Positions 1 to 6,839 of a DNA stretch of 49,972 bases are shown one piece after another. The notes under the pieces were generated by a model. It did not search any database, was not told where the DNA came from, and saw only the letters and a program-made list of their open reading frames with translations. This stretch comes from Ruminococcus flavefaciens (lineage in GTDB: Bacteria > Bacteroidota > Bacteroidia > Bacteroidales > P3), in assembly GCA_023667315.1 (NCBI GenBank), contig JAMPAI010000014.1, positions 1-49,972 on the forward strand, written 5' to 3'. A program made the position numbers and the translations under genes. Within the stretch, counting starts at the first letter, position 1; every line of letters begins with the position of its first letter.

Positions 1-5
1 TTTCT

Positions 6-82
6 CTATACGTTTTATCCCCGTATAGTGTCAACTTTTTTTAGGGAAAGACACGATGCAACGACTTGGGCTTCCTCGTTGC
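6..82. repeat. Consecutive short inverted repeats at window edge
   Basis: Three inverted repeats follow one another: CTATACG/CGTATAG (6-28), GTGTC/GACAC (30-54) and GCAACGA/TCGTTGC (58-82). The T-rich GTGTCAACTTTTTTT stretch resembles the terminus of some insertion sequences, but no transposase is visible and the left side is cut by the window. It could equally be a terminator region for a gene to the left. Function is undetermined. Confidence 0.3.
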
Positions 83-131
83 CCTGCTTCCCTAGGATCG
101 GGTAGATTTACGGATCAAAACAGGCCTTTTT

Positions 132-620
132 CTACAATATCTTCATCGCAATTGCGGCGCAGGCTTCGGCGTCGGCTAAGGCGTGGTGATGGTTGGATAG
201 ATTGTAGCCGCAGGCTTCCGCCACCACGTGGAGCTGATGGCAGGGTAGGTTGAGGGTGCGGCGGGAGGCCGCCAAGGTGCAATGAAATTCATAGCCGGGA
301 TAAGGCATTCCGTATTCCTCAAACACGGCCTTGAGGCAACTTTCATCGAAAGGCCGGTTGTGCGCCACGAGGGGTAACCCCGCGATGCGGTCCTGAACTT
401 GCCGCCACACTTCAGGAAAGGCCGGTTGCCCGTCGGTATCCTGTCGCGTAAGGCCGTGCACGGCCGTGGTCCAGTACGTATAGTAATTTGGCGTGGGTTG
501 AATCAGGCTGTAGAACTTGTCCACCACCTTGCCACCGCGCACAATCACGATGCCCACACTGCACACGCTGGAACGCCGCCCGTTGGCCGTCTCAAAATCT
601 ATCGCCGCAAAATCTTTCAT
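132..620 (-). CDS. DnaQ-like 3'-5' exonuclease (DEDDh family)
   Basis: A 162-residue single-domain protein of the RNase T/DnaQ exonuclease superfamily, acting on 3' ends of DNA or RNA with two metal ions. The acidic motif FAAIDFETAN lies at the start, LVAHNRPFD in the middle, and HHALADAEACA near the C-terminus supplies the His and last Asp of a DEDDh site. I chose the ATG at 618-620 because the acidic motif begins four residues later; an in-frame upstream extension to 716 has no family-like sequence. It lacks the C-terminal polymerase-binding region of full DnaQ, so it is a stand-alone nuclease. The family assignment is firm; the substrate is unknown. Confidence 0.88.
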   Translation of the reverse strand: MKDFAAIDFETANGRRSSVCSVGIVIVRGGKVVDKFYSLIQPTPNYYTYWTTAVHGLTRQDTDGQPAFPEVWRQVQDRIAGLPLVAHNRPFDESCLKAVFEEYGMPYPGYEFHCTLAASRRTLNLPCHQLHVVAEACGYNLSNHHHALADAEACAAIAMKIL

Positions 621-744
621 GTCAATCGTTTTGATAAATTTTTGAGTCGAGGCAAGGTGGCGGCGAAGCAAGAACCAGCTTTTGCAACGTGGGCGTGGTG
701 ATTGTACGGAACACAACGCATAGTCGAGGCTTGTGCCGATCCGT

Positions 745-1002
745 TTACGACATCGCCCACATTGTGCTGAAGAACAGCATGAAGAGTATCAGCATGATGA
801 TGCCTGCGAACGAGATGCACAGGCCGGCGATGGCCAGGCCCCGCGGTCTTCTGAACACGCCGATAAACGAAAAGACGGTGCCGAGAATCCAAAGGATCCA
901 GTCCAGTACCGGTGTCCAGAAGAACATCAACGACAAAAGCGCCAGCACGAATCCGGCAATACCCATTCCGTTGCTCCGCGGAGCTTCACGATAGCTATCC
1001 AT
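745..1002 (-). CDS. Small membrane protein, DUF4190-like
   Basis: An 85-residue protein with a short polar N-terminus containing NGMGIAGFVLALLSL, then three hydrophobic stretches (about residues 13-30, 33-49 and 55-82) with a charged RRPRG turn between the second and third. The N-G-x-G-I-A-G-F-V-L-A pattern is typical of DUF4190-type small membrane proteins. No enzymatic residues are visible. It lies alone between the exonuclease and the nitroreductase on the same strand. The function of the family is not known to me. Confidence 0.7.
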   Translation of the reverse strand: MDSYREAPRSNGMGIAGFVLALLSLMFFWTPVLDWILWILGTVFSFIGVFRRPRGLAIAGLCISFAGIIMLILFMLFFSTMWAMS

Positions 1003-1032
1003 GATAAAATGTTTTAGACGGGAACAGTCCCT

Positions 1033-1653
1033 TTATTCCACCCAGTAAACGTAGTTTTCCTTGCGGGGCTTGGCCGCGGGCGCGGTGCCGTCAATGTAGC
1101 CGACAATGCAGTTGCCGATGCCTTCGTAGTCGCCCTCGATGCCCCATTCCTTAAGCAGTTCCTTGCCTTCGGGCATGTCGAACACTTCCTTGGCGCGGTG
1201 AATCCAGCACGAACCCAGGCCTACTGCGTGGGCGGCGTTCATCAGGTTGCCCATCACCAGCGAACCGTCGTAAAGGTAGGTGGTCTTGAAGTTGCGGTCG
1301 GCAAGCACCACCAACACCACGGGGGCCCCGTAGAAAGGATCGGAATCGGTGCCGAGTACCTGCGCGTTGAGTTTAGAAAGCCTGTCGCGCGTTTCCTTGT
1401 TCGTTACCGCCACGATAACGGGCGACTGGTTGCCTTTTCCGGTGGGGGCGTAGGTGCCGGCTTCGAGTATCTTTTCCAGCAGTTCCTTTTCGGGCATCTT
1501 GTCCAGATAGTAACGGACGGAACGCCGGGTCTTAAGCGTTTCCAGGGTGTTGTCTTGGCTCATGGTCTGATTGGTTTTGCAATCCGAACAGGCCGTGCCG
1601 AACATCAGCATCAATGCGGCCGCCCAGATAGAGGTTTTGAATTTATTCATCAT
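1033..1653 (-). CDS. Nitroreductase-family lipoprotein
   Basis: A 206-residue protein of the FMN-dependent nitroreductase fold. The N-terminus (MMNKFKTSIWAAALMLMF, then GTAC) is a lipoprotein signal with the lipid-accepting Cys near residue 22, so the enzyme should be exported and membrane-anchored. The family motif TRRSVRYY follows at about 45, APTGKGNQSP at about 70, and GLGSCWIHRA in the C-terminal half matches the FMN-site region. Two adjacent ATGs (1653 and 1650) are possible starts. A TAAATTTG box at 1676-1669 lies 15 nt upstream. The natural substrate is unknown. Other Bacteroidota encode similar lipid-anchored nitroreductases, as I recall. Confidence 0.87.
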   Translation of the reverse strand: MMNKFKTSIWAAALMLMFGTACSDCKTNQTMSQDNTLETLKTRRSVRYYLDKMPEKELLEKILEAGTYAPTGKGNQSPVIVAVTNKETRDRLSKLNAQVLGTDSDPFYGAPVVLVVLADRNFKTTYLYDGSLVMGNLMNAAHAVGLGSCWIHRAKEVFDMPEGKELLKEWGIEGDYEGIGNCIVGYIDGTAPAAKPRKENYVYWVE

Positions 1654-1668
1654 TTCGAGGTTTTGCTG

Positions 1669-1676
1669 CAAATTTA
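1669..1676 (-). promoter_or_regulatory. -7 promoter box TAAATTTG for nitroreductase gene
   Basis: On the minus strand TAAATTTG matches the Bacteroidota sigma-ABfr -7 consensus TAnnTTTG and ends 15 nt before the ATG at 1653. A convincing -33 TTTG was not identified. Confidence 0.55.
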
Positions 1677-1715
1677 CTCGGCTTGCGCGAGATATGCAAT
1701 TCGCGGCGAAAGGTT

Positions 1716-2237
1716 TCAGATTTCTGTGCCGCATACGCGCGCTTCGAGGGAAAGAAGTTCCTGCTTGGCTTCCAGTCCGCCGCCGTAGCCGGTTAGTTTG
1801 TGATTGCTGCCGATTACGCGGTGGCAGGGCACGAAAATGGAAATGGGATTGGTTGCGTTGGCCGAGGCCACGGCGCGCACCGCCTTCGGGTTGCCGATGC
1901 GGCGCGCCACTTCGGCGTAGGATACGGTCCTCCCGTAGGGGATCTTCAGCAGTTCCGACCACACCTTGCCTTGGAATTCCGAGCCGGTAAAGACAAGGGG
2001 AATCGTAAAGGCCTTGCGCTTGCCGGCAAAATATTCATCGAGCTGAGCGATGGCCGTTTTAATTACGGTTGATGTGCCGTCTTTATACACGGCATTCAGG
2101 TGGCGGCAGATACGGCGGTCTATCGTGCCGCGGCGTTTCCCAGCCACCCAGTCGCAAATACAGAGCTTATCGCCAAAAGACCCGATAATCATCTCACCGG
2201 CAGGCGATTGATAGCGAACAATCAGAATCGTTTCCAT
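1716..2237 (-). CDS. Methylated-DNA-protein cysteine methyltransferase (Ogt/Ada-C type)
   Basis: A 173-residue suicide repair protein that transfers the alkyl group from O6-alkylguanine to its own cysteine. The acceptor motif PCHRVIG has Cys at residue 138. The upstream helix-turn-helix region FQGKVWSELLKIPYG and the Asn in SANATNP are the expected DNA-binding and hinge elements. The N-terminal domain (about 1-80) is the usual ribonuclease-like fold. The ATG at 2237 is preferred over the TTG one codon earlier. A TATCTTTG box at 2269-2262 lies 24 nt upstream. It stands alone, with no ada or alkA neighbour. Family certain. Confidence 0.93.
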   Translation of the reverse strand: METILIVRYQSPAGEMIIGSFGDKLCICDWVAGKRRGTIDRRICRHLNAVYKDGTSTVIKTAIAQLDEYFAGKRKAFTIPLVFTGSEFQGKVWSELLKIPYGRTVSYAEVARRIGNPKAVRAVASANATNPISIFVPCHRVIGSNHKLTGYGGGLEAKQELLSLEARVCGTEI

Positions 2238-2261
2238 CAATAAAGGGGGGATTGATTAAGG

Positions 2262-2269
2262 CAAAGATA
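2262..2269 (-). promoter_or_regulatory. -7 promoter box TATCTTTG for the methyltransferase
   Basis: Minus-strand TATCTTTG fits TAnnTTTG and lies 24 nt before the ATG at 2237. It sits just outside the repeat pair that begins at 2291. Confidence 0.5.
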
Positions 2270-2290
2270 AAAAATGAAGAAAGCCCCCCC

Positions 2291-2406
2291 GGAAAGAAAA
2301 ACGCGTTTTGAATGGTGCGCTGCGAGATGAAGCCCGATGGGGCGCGTGGGAACTTACTTTAGTAAGTGATCAAGTAAACCAGTGGACTTCAGCGAAGCAG
2401 ATCGCC
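2291..2406. repeat. 116-bp interspersed repeat, copy 1
   Basis: Begins GGAAAGAAAAACGCG and ends GCAGATCGCC. It is 94% identical by eye (7 mismatches) to the copy at 2415-2530. It holds a near-perfect hairpin ACTTACT-TT-AGTAAGT at 2352-2367. There is no coding sequence. Its GCGTTTTGAATGG arm recurs inverted at 14201-14221, so this is a dispersed intergenic repeat and not a local duplication only. Confidence 0.88.
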
Positions 2407-2414
2407 GGCCCCCT

Positions 2415-2530
2415 GGAAAGAAAAACGCGTTTTGAATGGTGCGCTGCGAGATGAAGCCCGATGGGGCGCGCGGGAACTTACTTTAGTAAGTGACCAAGCG
2501 AACCAACGGGCTTCAGCGAAGCAGATCGCC
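2415..2530. repeat. 116-bp interspersed repeat, copy 2
   Basis: Second copy, separated from the first by 8 bp. The inner hairpin ACTTACT-TT-AGTAAGT is at 2476-2491. It is followed at 2531-2548 by an inverted copy of its own first arm (TTCAAAACGCGTTTTTT), so copy 2 plus this arm forms a complete inverted-repeat-bounded unit ending at the 3' end of tRNA-Ser. Confidence 0.88.
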
Positions 2531-2549
2531 GTTCAAAACGCGTTTTTTG

Positions 2550-2635
2550 CGGAAAGACAGGGATTCGAACCCTGGGTTCCCAAAGGGAACAACGGTTTTC
2601 GAGACCGCCCCGATCGACCACTCCGGCATCTTTCC
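2550..2635 (-). tRNA. tRNA-Ser(CGA)
   Basis: An 86-nt class II tRNA on the minus strand. The acceptor stem is GGAAAGA/TCTTTCC with discriminator G. The T-arm contains GGTTCGAATCC. A long variable arm (GTTCCC-TTT-GGGAAC) is characteristic of serine tRNA. The anticodon loop CTCGAAA gives anticodon CGA, reading UCG. CCA is not encoded. Confidence 0.95.
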
Positions 2636-2653
2636 GTATTAGGAATGGGGCTG

Positions 2654-2661
2654 CAAAGGTA
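2654..2661 (-). promoter_or_regulatory. -7 promoter box TACCTTTG for tRNA-Ser
   Basis: Minus-strand TACCTTTG ends 18 nt upstream of the tRNA 5' end. A TTGC sequence 21 nt further upstream could serve as the -33 element. Confidence 0.6.
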
Positions 2662-2864
2662 GCAAAATATTTTGAAGTGCCCGCAAGAAAGCCCGCAAAT
2701 GTTAAAATTACCGGAAAAACGCCCCCAAAACCAATCGCCGTATCCCGCGTAGAACTCTTCAGGAGCCGTTTGCTGTTAAAAATCCTTAAAATTAACATTT
2801 TTTAACTTAATTATCTGTGGATTACGGATTCATTTCGCTTCCTTTGCGGAAAACCGAAGCGCCG

Positions 2865-3896
2865 ATGACATCCTCCCGACACCTATTATATAAAGGCCTT
2901 TTGTCGCTTATTCTCGGCATTGCCCATATCGGCCTGCCAGCCCAGAACAGCGCGGCACCGCCCGCCGACACCTTTTACCGCATTGCCTTCTACAATGCCG
3001 AGAACTTTTTCGACCCCTTGCACGACAGCGGCAAGAACGACCACGATTTTACGCCCATGGGGATAAAGGGCTGGGGGAATGCCAAATACACCCAAAAGCG
3101 CAACAACCTTTTTAAGGTGATCGCCGCCCTGAACGCCGAGCGCCCCTTGGCAGCCTTGGGCATGGCCGAGGTGGAGAACGCCCGCGTGCTGCGCGATTTA
3201 TGCAGGGGAACGCCCCTGCGTCATCTCGGTTTCGACTTCGTGCATTTCGAGAGCCGCGACCCGCGCGGCATTGATGTGGCCTTGCTCTACCGCAGTGATT
3301 TATTGGCGATTGATACCGCCTTCGTGTATCCGCTGGTCATTCCGCCCGATACCGTTTCCCGCACCCGCGACATCCTGTATGTGCGTGCCCTGCCGCGAAC
3401 GGGCGTGGGACTTCCCGATACCCTGCACCTGTTGGTGAACCATTTTCCCTCCAAATACGGCGGCGTGCTGCAGACGGAAGCTAAACGGGCGGCGGCCGCC
3501 CGCCTGTTGCGGCAGGTAATGGACTCGCTCCATGCCGCGTATCCGCAGGGCTTTATCCTGGCTATGGGCGACTTCAACACCACGCCTCAGGACGAGGTGC
3601 TCTCCCGGCTCGATTCCGTGCCCTTCGTCAATTTGATGAAGGCTGCAGACTGGCCCAGGAAAACCGGCAGCCACAAATACCGGGAAGAGTGGAGTACGAT
3701 AGATCATATCTATCTGGAACGAAGCATGTTGTCCTATATTGACAGAGGGCGGGCGTTCCTGTTTGACCGCAATTTCCTGCTGATGCCCGACGAACGCTAT
3801 CTGGGGCAGAAGCCGTTCCGTACCTTTTACGGAGCCACCTATCTGGGCGGTTACAGCGACCACCTGCCGGTGTACATCGACCTGAAAATTCCGTAA
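2865..3896 (+). CDS. Secreted endonuclease/exonuclease/phosphatase-family protein
   Basis: A 343-residue protein of the EEP (DNase I-like) superfamily. A signal peptide (MTSSRHLLYKGLLSLIL..., cleavage near LPAQ) predicts export. Metal and catalytic motifs are present: FYNAENFFD near the mature N-terminus, MAEVENARVL (catalytic Glu), LVNHFPSKYGG, ILAMGDFNTTP (Asp/Asn pair) and YSDHLPVYID at the C-terminus (Asp-His). The ATG at 2865 gives a normal signal peptide; a GTG at 2817 would add 16 residues. It is probably a periplasmic or surface nuclease or phosphodiesterase; the substrate cannot be told from sequence. Confidence 0.88.
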   Translation: MTSSRHLLYKGLLSLILGIAHIGLPAQNSAAPPADTFYRIAFYNAENFFDPLHDSGKNDHDFTPMGIKGWGNAKYTQKRNNLFKVIAALNAERPLAALGMAEVENARVLRDLCRGTPLRHLGFDFVHFESRDPRGIDVALLYRSDLLAIDTAFVYPLVIPPDTVSRTRDILYVRALPRTGVGLPDTLHLLVNHFPSKYGGVLQTEAKRAAAARLLRQVMDSLHAAYPQGFILAMGDFNTTPQDEVLSRLDSVPFVNLMKAADWPRKTGSHKYREEWSTIDHIYLERSMLSYIDRGRAFLFDRNFLLMPDERYLGQKPFRTFYGATYLGGYSDHLPVYIDLKIP

Positions 3897-3901
3897 ATTT
3901 G
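3894..3901 (+). promoter_or_regulatory. -7 promoter box TAAATTTG, leaderless-type, for ribD
   Basis: TAAATTTG overlaps the stop codon of the upstream gene and ends exactly 5 nt before the ribD ATG at 3907. With the usual start a few nt after the box, the mRNA would begin at or next to the start codon. The same 5-nt gap occurs at three other genes in this window. No clear -33 TTTG is seen. Confidence 0.55.
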
Positions 3902-3906
3902 CGCCT

Positions 3907-5067
3907 ATGCAGTCTGAACAAGCTTTTATGCGCCGCGCTTTCGAAGTGGCGAGACACGGCCTGGGAGCCACCAGCCCCAATCCAACGGTGGGCTGCGTGG
4001 TGGTATGGCAGAACCGGATTATCGGCGAGGGCTTTCACCGCCGCTACGGAGAGGCGCACGCCGAGGTGAACGCCGTGCAGTCGATCCTGACCCCCAACGC
4101 CACGGTGGCTGAGATTTGTCGTACCACGGGCAAGCATCCGGAGGAACTTTTGCGCGAAAGCACGATGTACGTAAGCCTCGAACCCTGTTCCCACTACGGC
4201 AAACAGCCCCCTTGTGCGCTCAAAATCATAGAGATGGGCGTTCCGAGGGTGGTGGTTTCCTGTCCCGACCCCAATCCGGAGGTCAACGGCAAGGGCATCG
4301 CCATGCTGCGCGAGGCCGGGGTGGAGGTAAGGGAACATTGCCTGGAAGCCGAGGGTTGGGAGATGGGAAGACGCTTCTTTACCAATGTGCAGAAAAAACG
4401 CCCCTATGTTATCTTGAAGTGGGCGCAGAGTGCCGACGGCTTTATCGCCGCCCAAAAAGGCCTGCGCAGCCGGATCACAGGTCCAGTCTTGCAGGCGCTC
4501 AACCATGCCTATCGGGTGCGGGAAGATGCCATTATGGTGGGAACCAATACGATACTGGCCGACAATCCCCGTCTGGATGCCCGGATGTACCACGGAAGCC
4601 AGCCCCTGCGCGTAAGCTTCGACCTGCATGGCCGCCTTTTAACTCATATGCGGGATGCCGAACGCGACAGCACGCTGCCGCAACTGCATTTCTTCGATGG
4701 CCGGCAGAAAAGCCTTCTCTTTGTAAATAAGGATGATGGAGAGAAATATGCCGGCTTGCAGACAGCGGCCGGACAAAACCTGGAAATCTGCCCGATAGAA
4801 GCTCCGTTTAGGCTGCAAGCCTGTCTTGAGGTATTGAAGGGCAAGAAGATAGGTTCTCTGATTGTGGAGGGAGGCACCGAACTCCTACACTCGTTTATTG
4901 CGGAAAGCCTGTGGGATGAAATCCGGGTCTTCCGGGGTGTCACCAATCTGGGAAACGGCTATCCGGCACCCGCCTTGCCCCCGGCCGAATGCGTGAGCCA
5001 CGAGGTGTATAATGGCGAAGAGGTTGATATTTACCGGAATAGGGCGGCTGATTCCCGCTTGAAATAA
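3907..5067 (+). CDS. ribD: Bifunctional riboflavin deaminase/reductase RibD
   Basis: A 386-residue two-domain enzyme of riboflavin synthesis: it deaminates the pyrimidinone intermediate, then reduces the ribosyl side chain with NADPH. The deaminase domain has HAE (His51) and PCSHYGKQPPC (Cys94, Cys103) as zinc ligands. About 15 extra residues between these motifs, compared with typical RibD, form an insertion. The reductase domain starts near residue 160 (PYVILKWAQSADGFIA) and includes VGTNTILADNPRL and the C-terminal IVEGGTELLHSF motif. No other rib genes are adjacent. Its promoter box implies a leaderless transcript. Confidence 0.95.
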   Translation: MQSEQAFMRRAFEVARHGLGATSPNPTVGCVVVWQNRIIGEGFHRRYGEAHAEVNAVQSILTPNATVAEICRTTGKHPEELLRESTMYVSLEPCSHYGKQPPCALKIIEMGVPRVVVSCPDPNPEVNGKGIAMLREAGVEVREHCLEAEGWEMGRRFFTNVQKKRPYVILKWAQSADGFIAAQKGLRSRITGPVLQALNHAYRVREDAIMVGTNTILADNPRLDARMYHGSQPLRVSFDLHGRLLTHMRDAERDSTLPQLHFFDGRQKSLLFVNKDDGEKYAGLQTAAGQNLEICPIEAPFRLQACLEVLKGKKIGSLIVEGGTELLHSFIAESLWDEIRVFRGVTNLGNGYPAPALPPAECVSHEVYNGEEVDIYRNRAADSRLK

Positions 5068-5087
5068 TTCCTAAGGCAAGAATTTTG

Positions 5088-5732
5088 ATGGCAAGATCCG
5101 ACAAACAGAATCCGCCCCAGGCCCCGGTGTCCGTTCCGGACGATACCTACCTTACCTTGGCCGCACCTGCCCAGGGGCTGTATAAGGAAAAGGGGAGCAA
5201 GTTCCTCGCGTTTGCCTATCCGGTGGAAACGGAGCAGGAAATCAAGGATTTAATCGAGAAGTTGCGCAAGGAATACTACGATGCCCGGCATCATTGCTAC
5301 GCCTATGTGTTGGGCAGCCGTCAGGAGGTATACCGCGCCAACGACGATGGCGAGCCTTCTTCTACGGCGGGCAAACCTATTCACGGACAGATACTTTCGT
5401 TCGGGCTTACCAATGTCTTGGTTGTGGTGGTACGCTATTTCGGCGGCACCAAGCTGGGCACCTCCGGACTGATAAACGCGTATAAGACAGCCACCAACGA
5501 TGCCCTGGCGCAGGCCGAGACTGTGGAAAAGGTGGTGATGCGCGCCTACGGGCTGCGGTTCCCCTACGAGCAGATGAACCAGGTGATGCGTATCGTAAAG
5601 GATTTGCGCCTGCAGGTTCTGGGGCAGGAGGCGGACAGCGAGTGCCGGATGCGGGTCAGTGTGCGCCTTTCCGAATGTGTCCGTTTCGAGGAAAAATTTA
5701 CCGACGCCCGGATTTCTTTCGTGGCGGAATAG
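5088..5732 (+). CDS. YigZ/IMPACT-family protein (UPF0029)
   Basis: A 214-residue protein of the YigZ/IMPACT family. The N-terminal domain carries DDTYLTL, KEKGSKFLAFAYPV, the ARHHCYAYVLG motif, the NDDGEPSSTAGKPI signature and VVVVRYFGGTKLG. A C-terminal ferredoxin-like DUF1949-type domain follows from about residue 145. The ATG at 5088 is preferred over the TTG immediately before it. It lies 20 bp after ribD on the same strand and could be co-transcribed. Bacterial members are thought to bind nucleic acid or ribosomes, but the role is not settled. Confidence 0.9.
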   Translation: MARSDKQNPPQAPVSVPDDTYLTLAAPAQGLYKEKGSKFLAFAYPVETEQEIKDLIEKLRKEYYDARHHCYAYVLGSRQEVYRANDDGEPSSTAGKPIHGQILSFGLTNVLVVVVRYFGGTKLGTSGLINAYKTATNDALAQAETVEKVVMRAYGLRFPYEQMNQVMRIVKDLRLQVLGQEADSECRMRVSVRLSECVRFEEKFTDARISFVAE

Positions 5733-6296
5733 TGTCTTTTTGTCATACTTGAATATTTTCGATTCTCGGATTTTAAAGAATCCCAGGAAGTCGAATCGGG
5801 CGAAATTTCGGCTCGAAAATCGGTGGGGGAGTGTCATAGCCCGATTCGGGGAGAAAGTTTCTTAAAACGTCTGTTTTAAAATTTCGGCTCGGCGCATTTT
5901 GAATGCCGATTTTGTTTACCATTGTATCCACTGCTTTCTGTAGACTTGGAAAATCCGGCATACATCCGTAGTCCAAGTTCGTTTTTGTCCGGTGATTCTT
6001 GTAAATGCACGGAATCTGTCTTGTATTAGTGCTATTTTATGTTTAATTAAAATGTAATCTGATTTTTGCATTTGTAATCTAAAGTGTTTGTTGTATTGTT
6101 TTGGTGTTTTATCTTGCATTTCTCTTGTTGGTATATTTAATTGCTTGATATTATTGTTGTATTATTGTATAATATAAACTTTTGCTTTATGTGTTTTCTT
6201 GTATTGGATTTGTTTATGAATGTAAATTTGCTTACTTTTACAAATGCAAATCGGGCTGGCTTTTGAAAAATCCGGTTTGTTTAAAAATGTAAACCG
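5733..6296. other. AT-rich gene-free region
   Basis: No credible gene. The left half has an inverted repeat GAATCGGGC/GCCCGATTC around 5793-5847 and two copies of AAATTTCGGCTCG near 5809 and 5880. The right half (about 6000-6290) is strongly AT-rich and ends in the promoter and operator of the XRE gene. I see no tRNA or known riboswitch pattern. Confidence 0.6.
6221..6242 (+). promoter_or_regulatory. Promoter box TAAATTTG with overlapping dyad (XRE gene)
   Basis: TAAATTTG at 6223-6230 is a -7 match. It is embedded in the dyad TGTAAA-10 nt-TTTACA (6221-6226/6237-6242). An operator overlapping the promoter of a helix-turn-helix gene suggests autorepression. This is inferred from position only. 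Confidence 0.4.
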
Positions 6297-6839
6297 ATGA
6301 TCAAGAGAATCGAGCTGATTATTCAATCGCAAAATCTCACTCCTTCGCAGTTCGCCGACCGGATCGGCATCCAGCGGTCGGGTTTGTCGCACATTTTGTC
6401 AGGGCGGAACAACCCGAGTCTGGATTTTGTGCAAAAAGTTCTGGTCGCTTTCCCCGATCTGAGTCCGGCCTGGTTCCTGCAAGGAAAAGGCCGGATGTAT
6501 GTTAATTTGGCAGAAGCGGGAACGCCCGTTTTCGGAACGGAATCCAGGTCGTTTTCGGACGAAAACGGCCTCGGTTCAAATGAAGAAACGCAGGCAACTT
6601 TCCAAACCGAATCGGATGTAAGGAACGGAGGCGGGGAAGTCGCCTTCTTTCCGGCCAACGAACCGGAGCCTCAGGCCGGAGAAGCGGATACGGAAATGCC
6701 TTGGATGGTTTCAGCCGATGATAGACAAGTAAATACGGAAAAAGGGGAACGGATGCCGGAACGGGAAAACCGGCCTAAAGTGCAGCGGATTTTATTGTTC
6801 TATGAGGATGGTACCTTCGAAGAATTCGGGAAACGGTAA
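6297..6839 (+). CDS. XRE-family helix-turn-helix regulator
   Basis: A 180-residue protein. The N-terminal 60 residues are a Cro/C1-type helix-turn-helix (MIKRIELIIQSQNLTPSQFA, IGIQRSGLSHILSGRNNPSL). FPDLSPAWFLQGKGRMYVNL at about 52-71 is the conserved segment of a common Bacteroidota XRE subfamily. The remaining 100 residues are acidic, low in hydrophobics and apparently disordered, ending FYEDGTFEEFGKR. Its 3' end overlaps the convergent permease gene by 65 bp. DNA-binding role is clear, targets unknown; a dyad at its own promoter suggests autoregulation. Confidence 0.88.
   Translation: MIKRIELIIQSQNLTPSQFADRIGIQRSGLSHILSGRNNPSLDFVQKVLVAFPDLSPAWFLQGKGRMYVNLAEAGTPVFGTESRSFSDENGLGSNEETQATFQTESDVRNGGGEVAFFPANEPEPQAGEADTEMPWMVSADDRQVNTEKGERMPERENRPKVQRILLFYEDGTFEEFGKR

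Noticed and set aside
1-131. Insertion sequence end
   Set aside because: Only a T-rich motif and short inverted repeats are seen, no transposase; listed as a low-confidence repeat instead.
2432-2662. Small gene across the 116-bp repeat and tRNA-Ser
   Set aside because: It runs through the tRNA gene antisense and repeat DNA, with no signal or domain.
5793-5847. Rho-independent terminator after the YigZ-family gene
   Set aside because: The GAATCGGGC/GCCCGATTC arms are over 30 nt apart and no T run follows.
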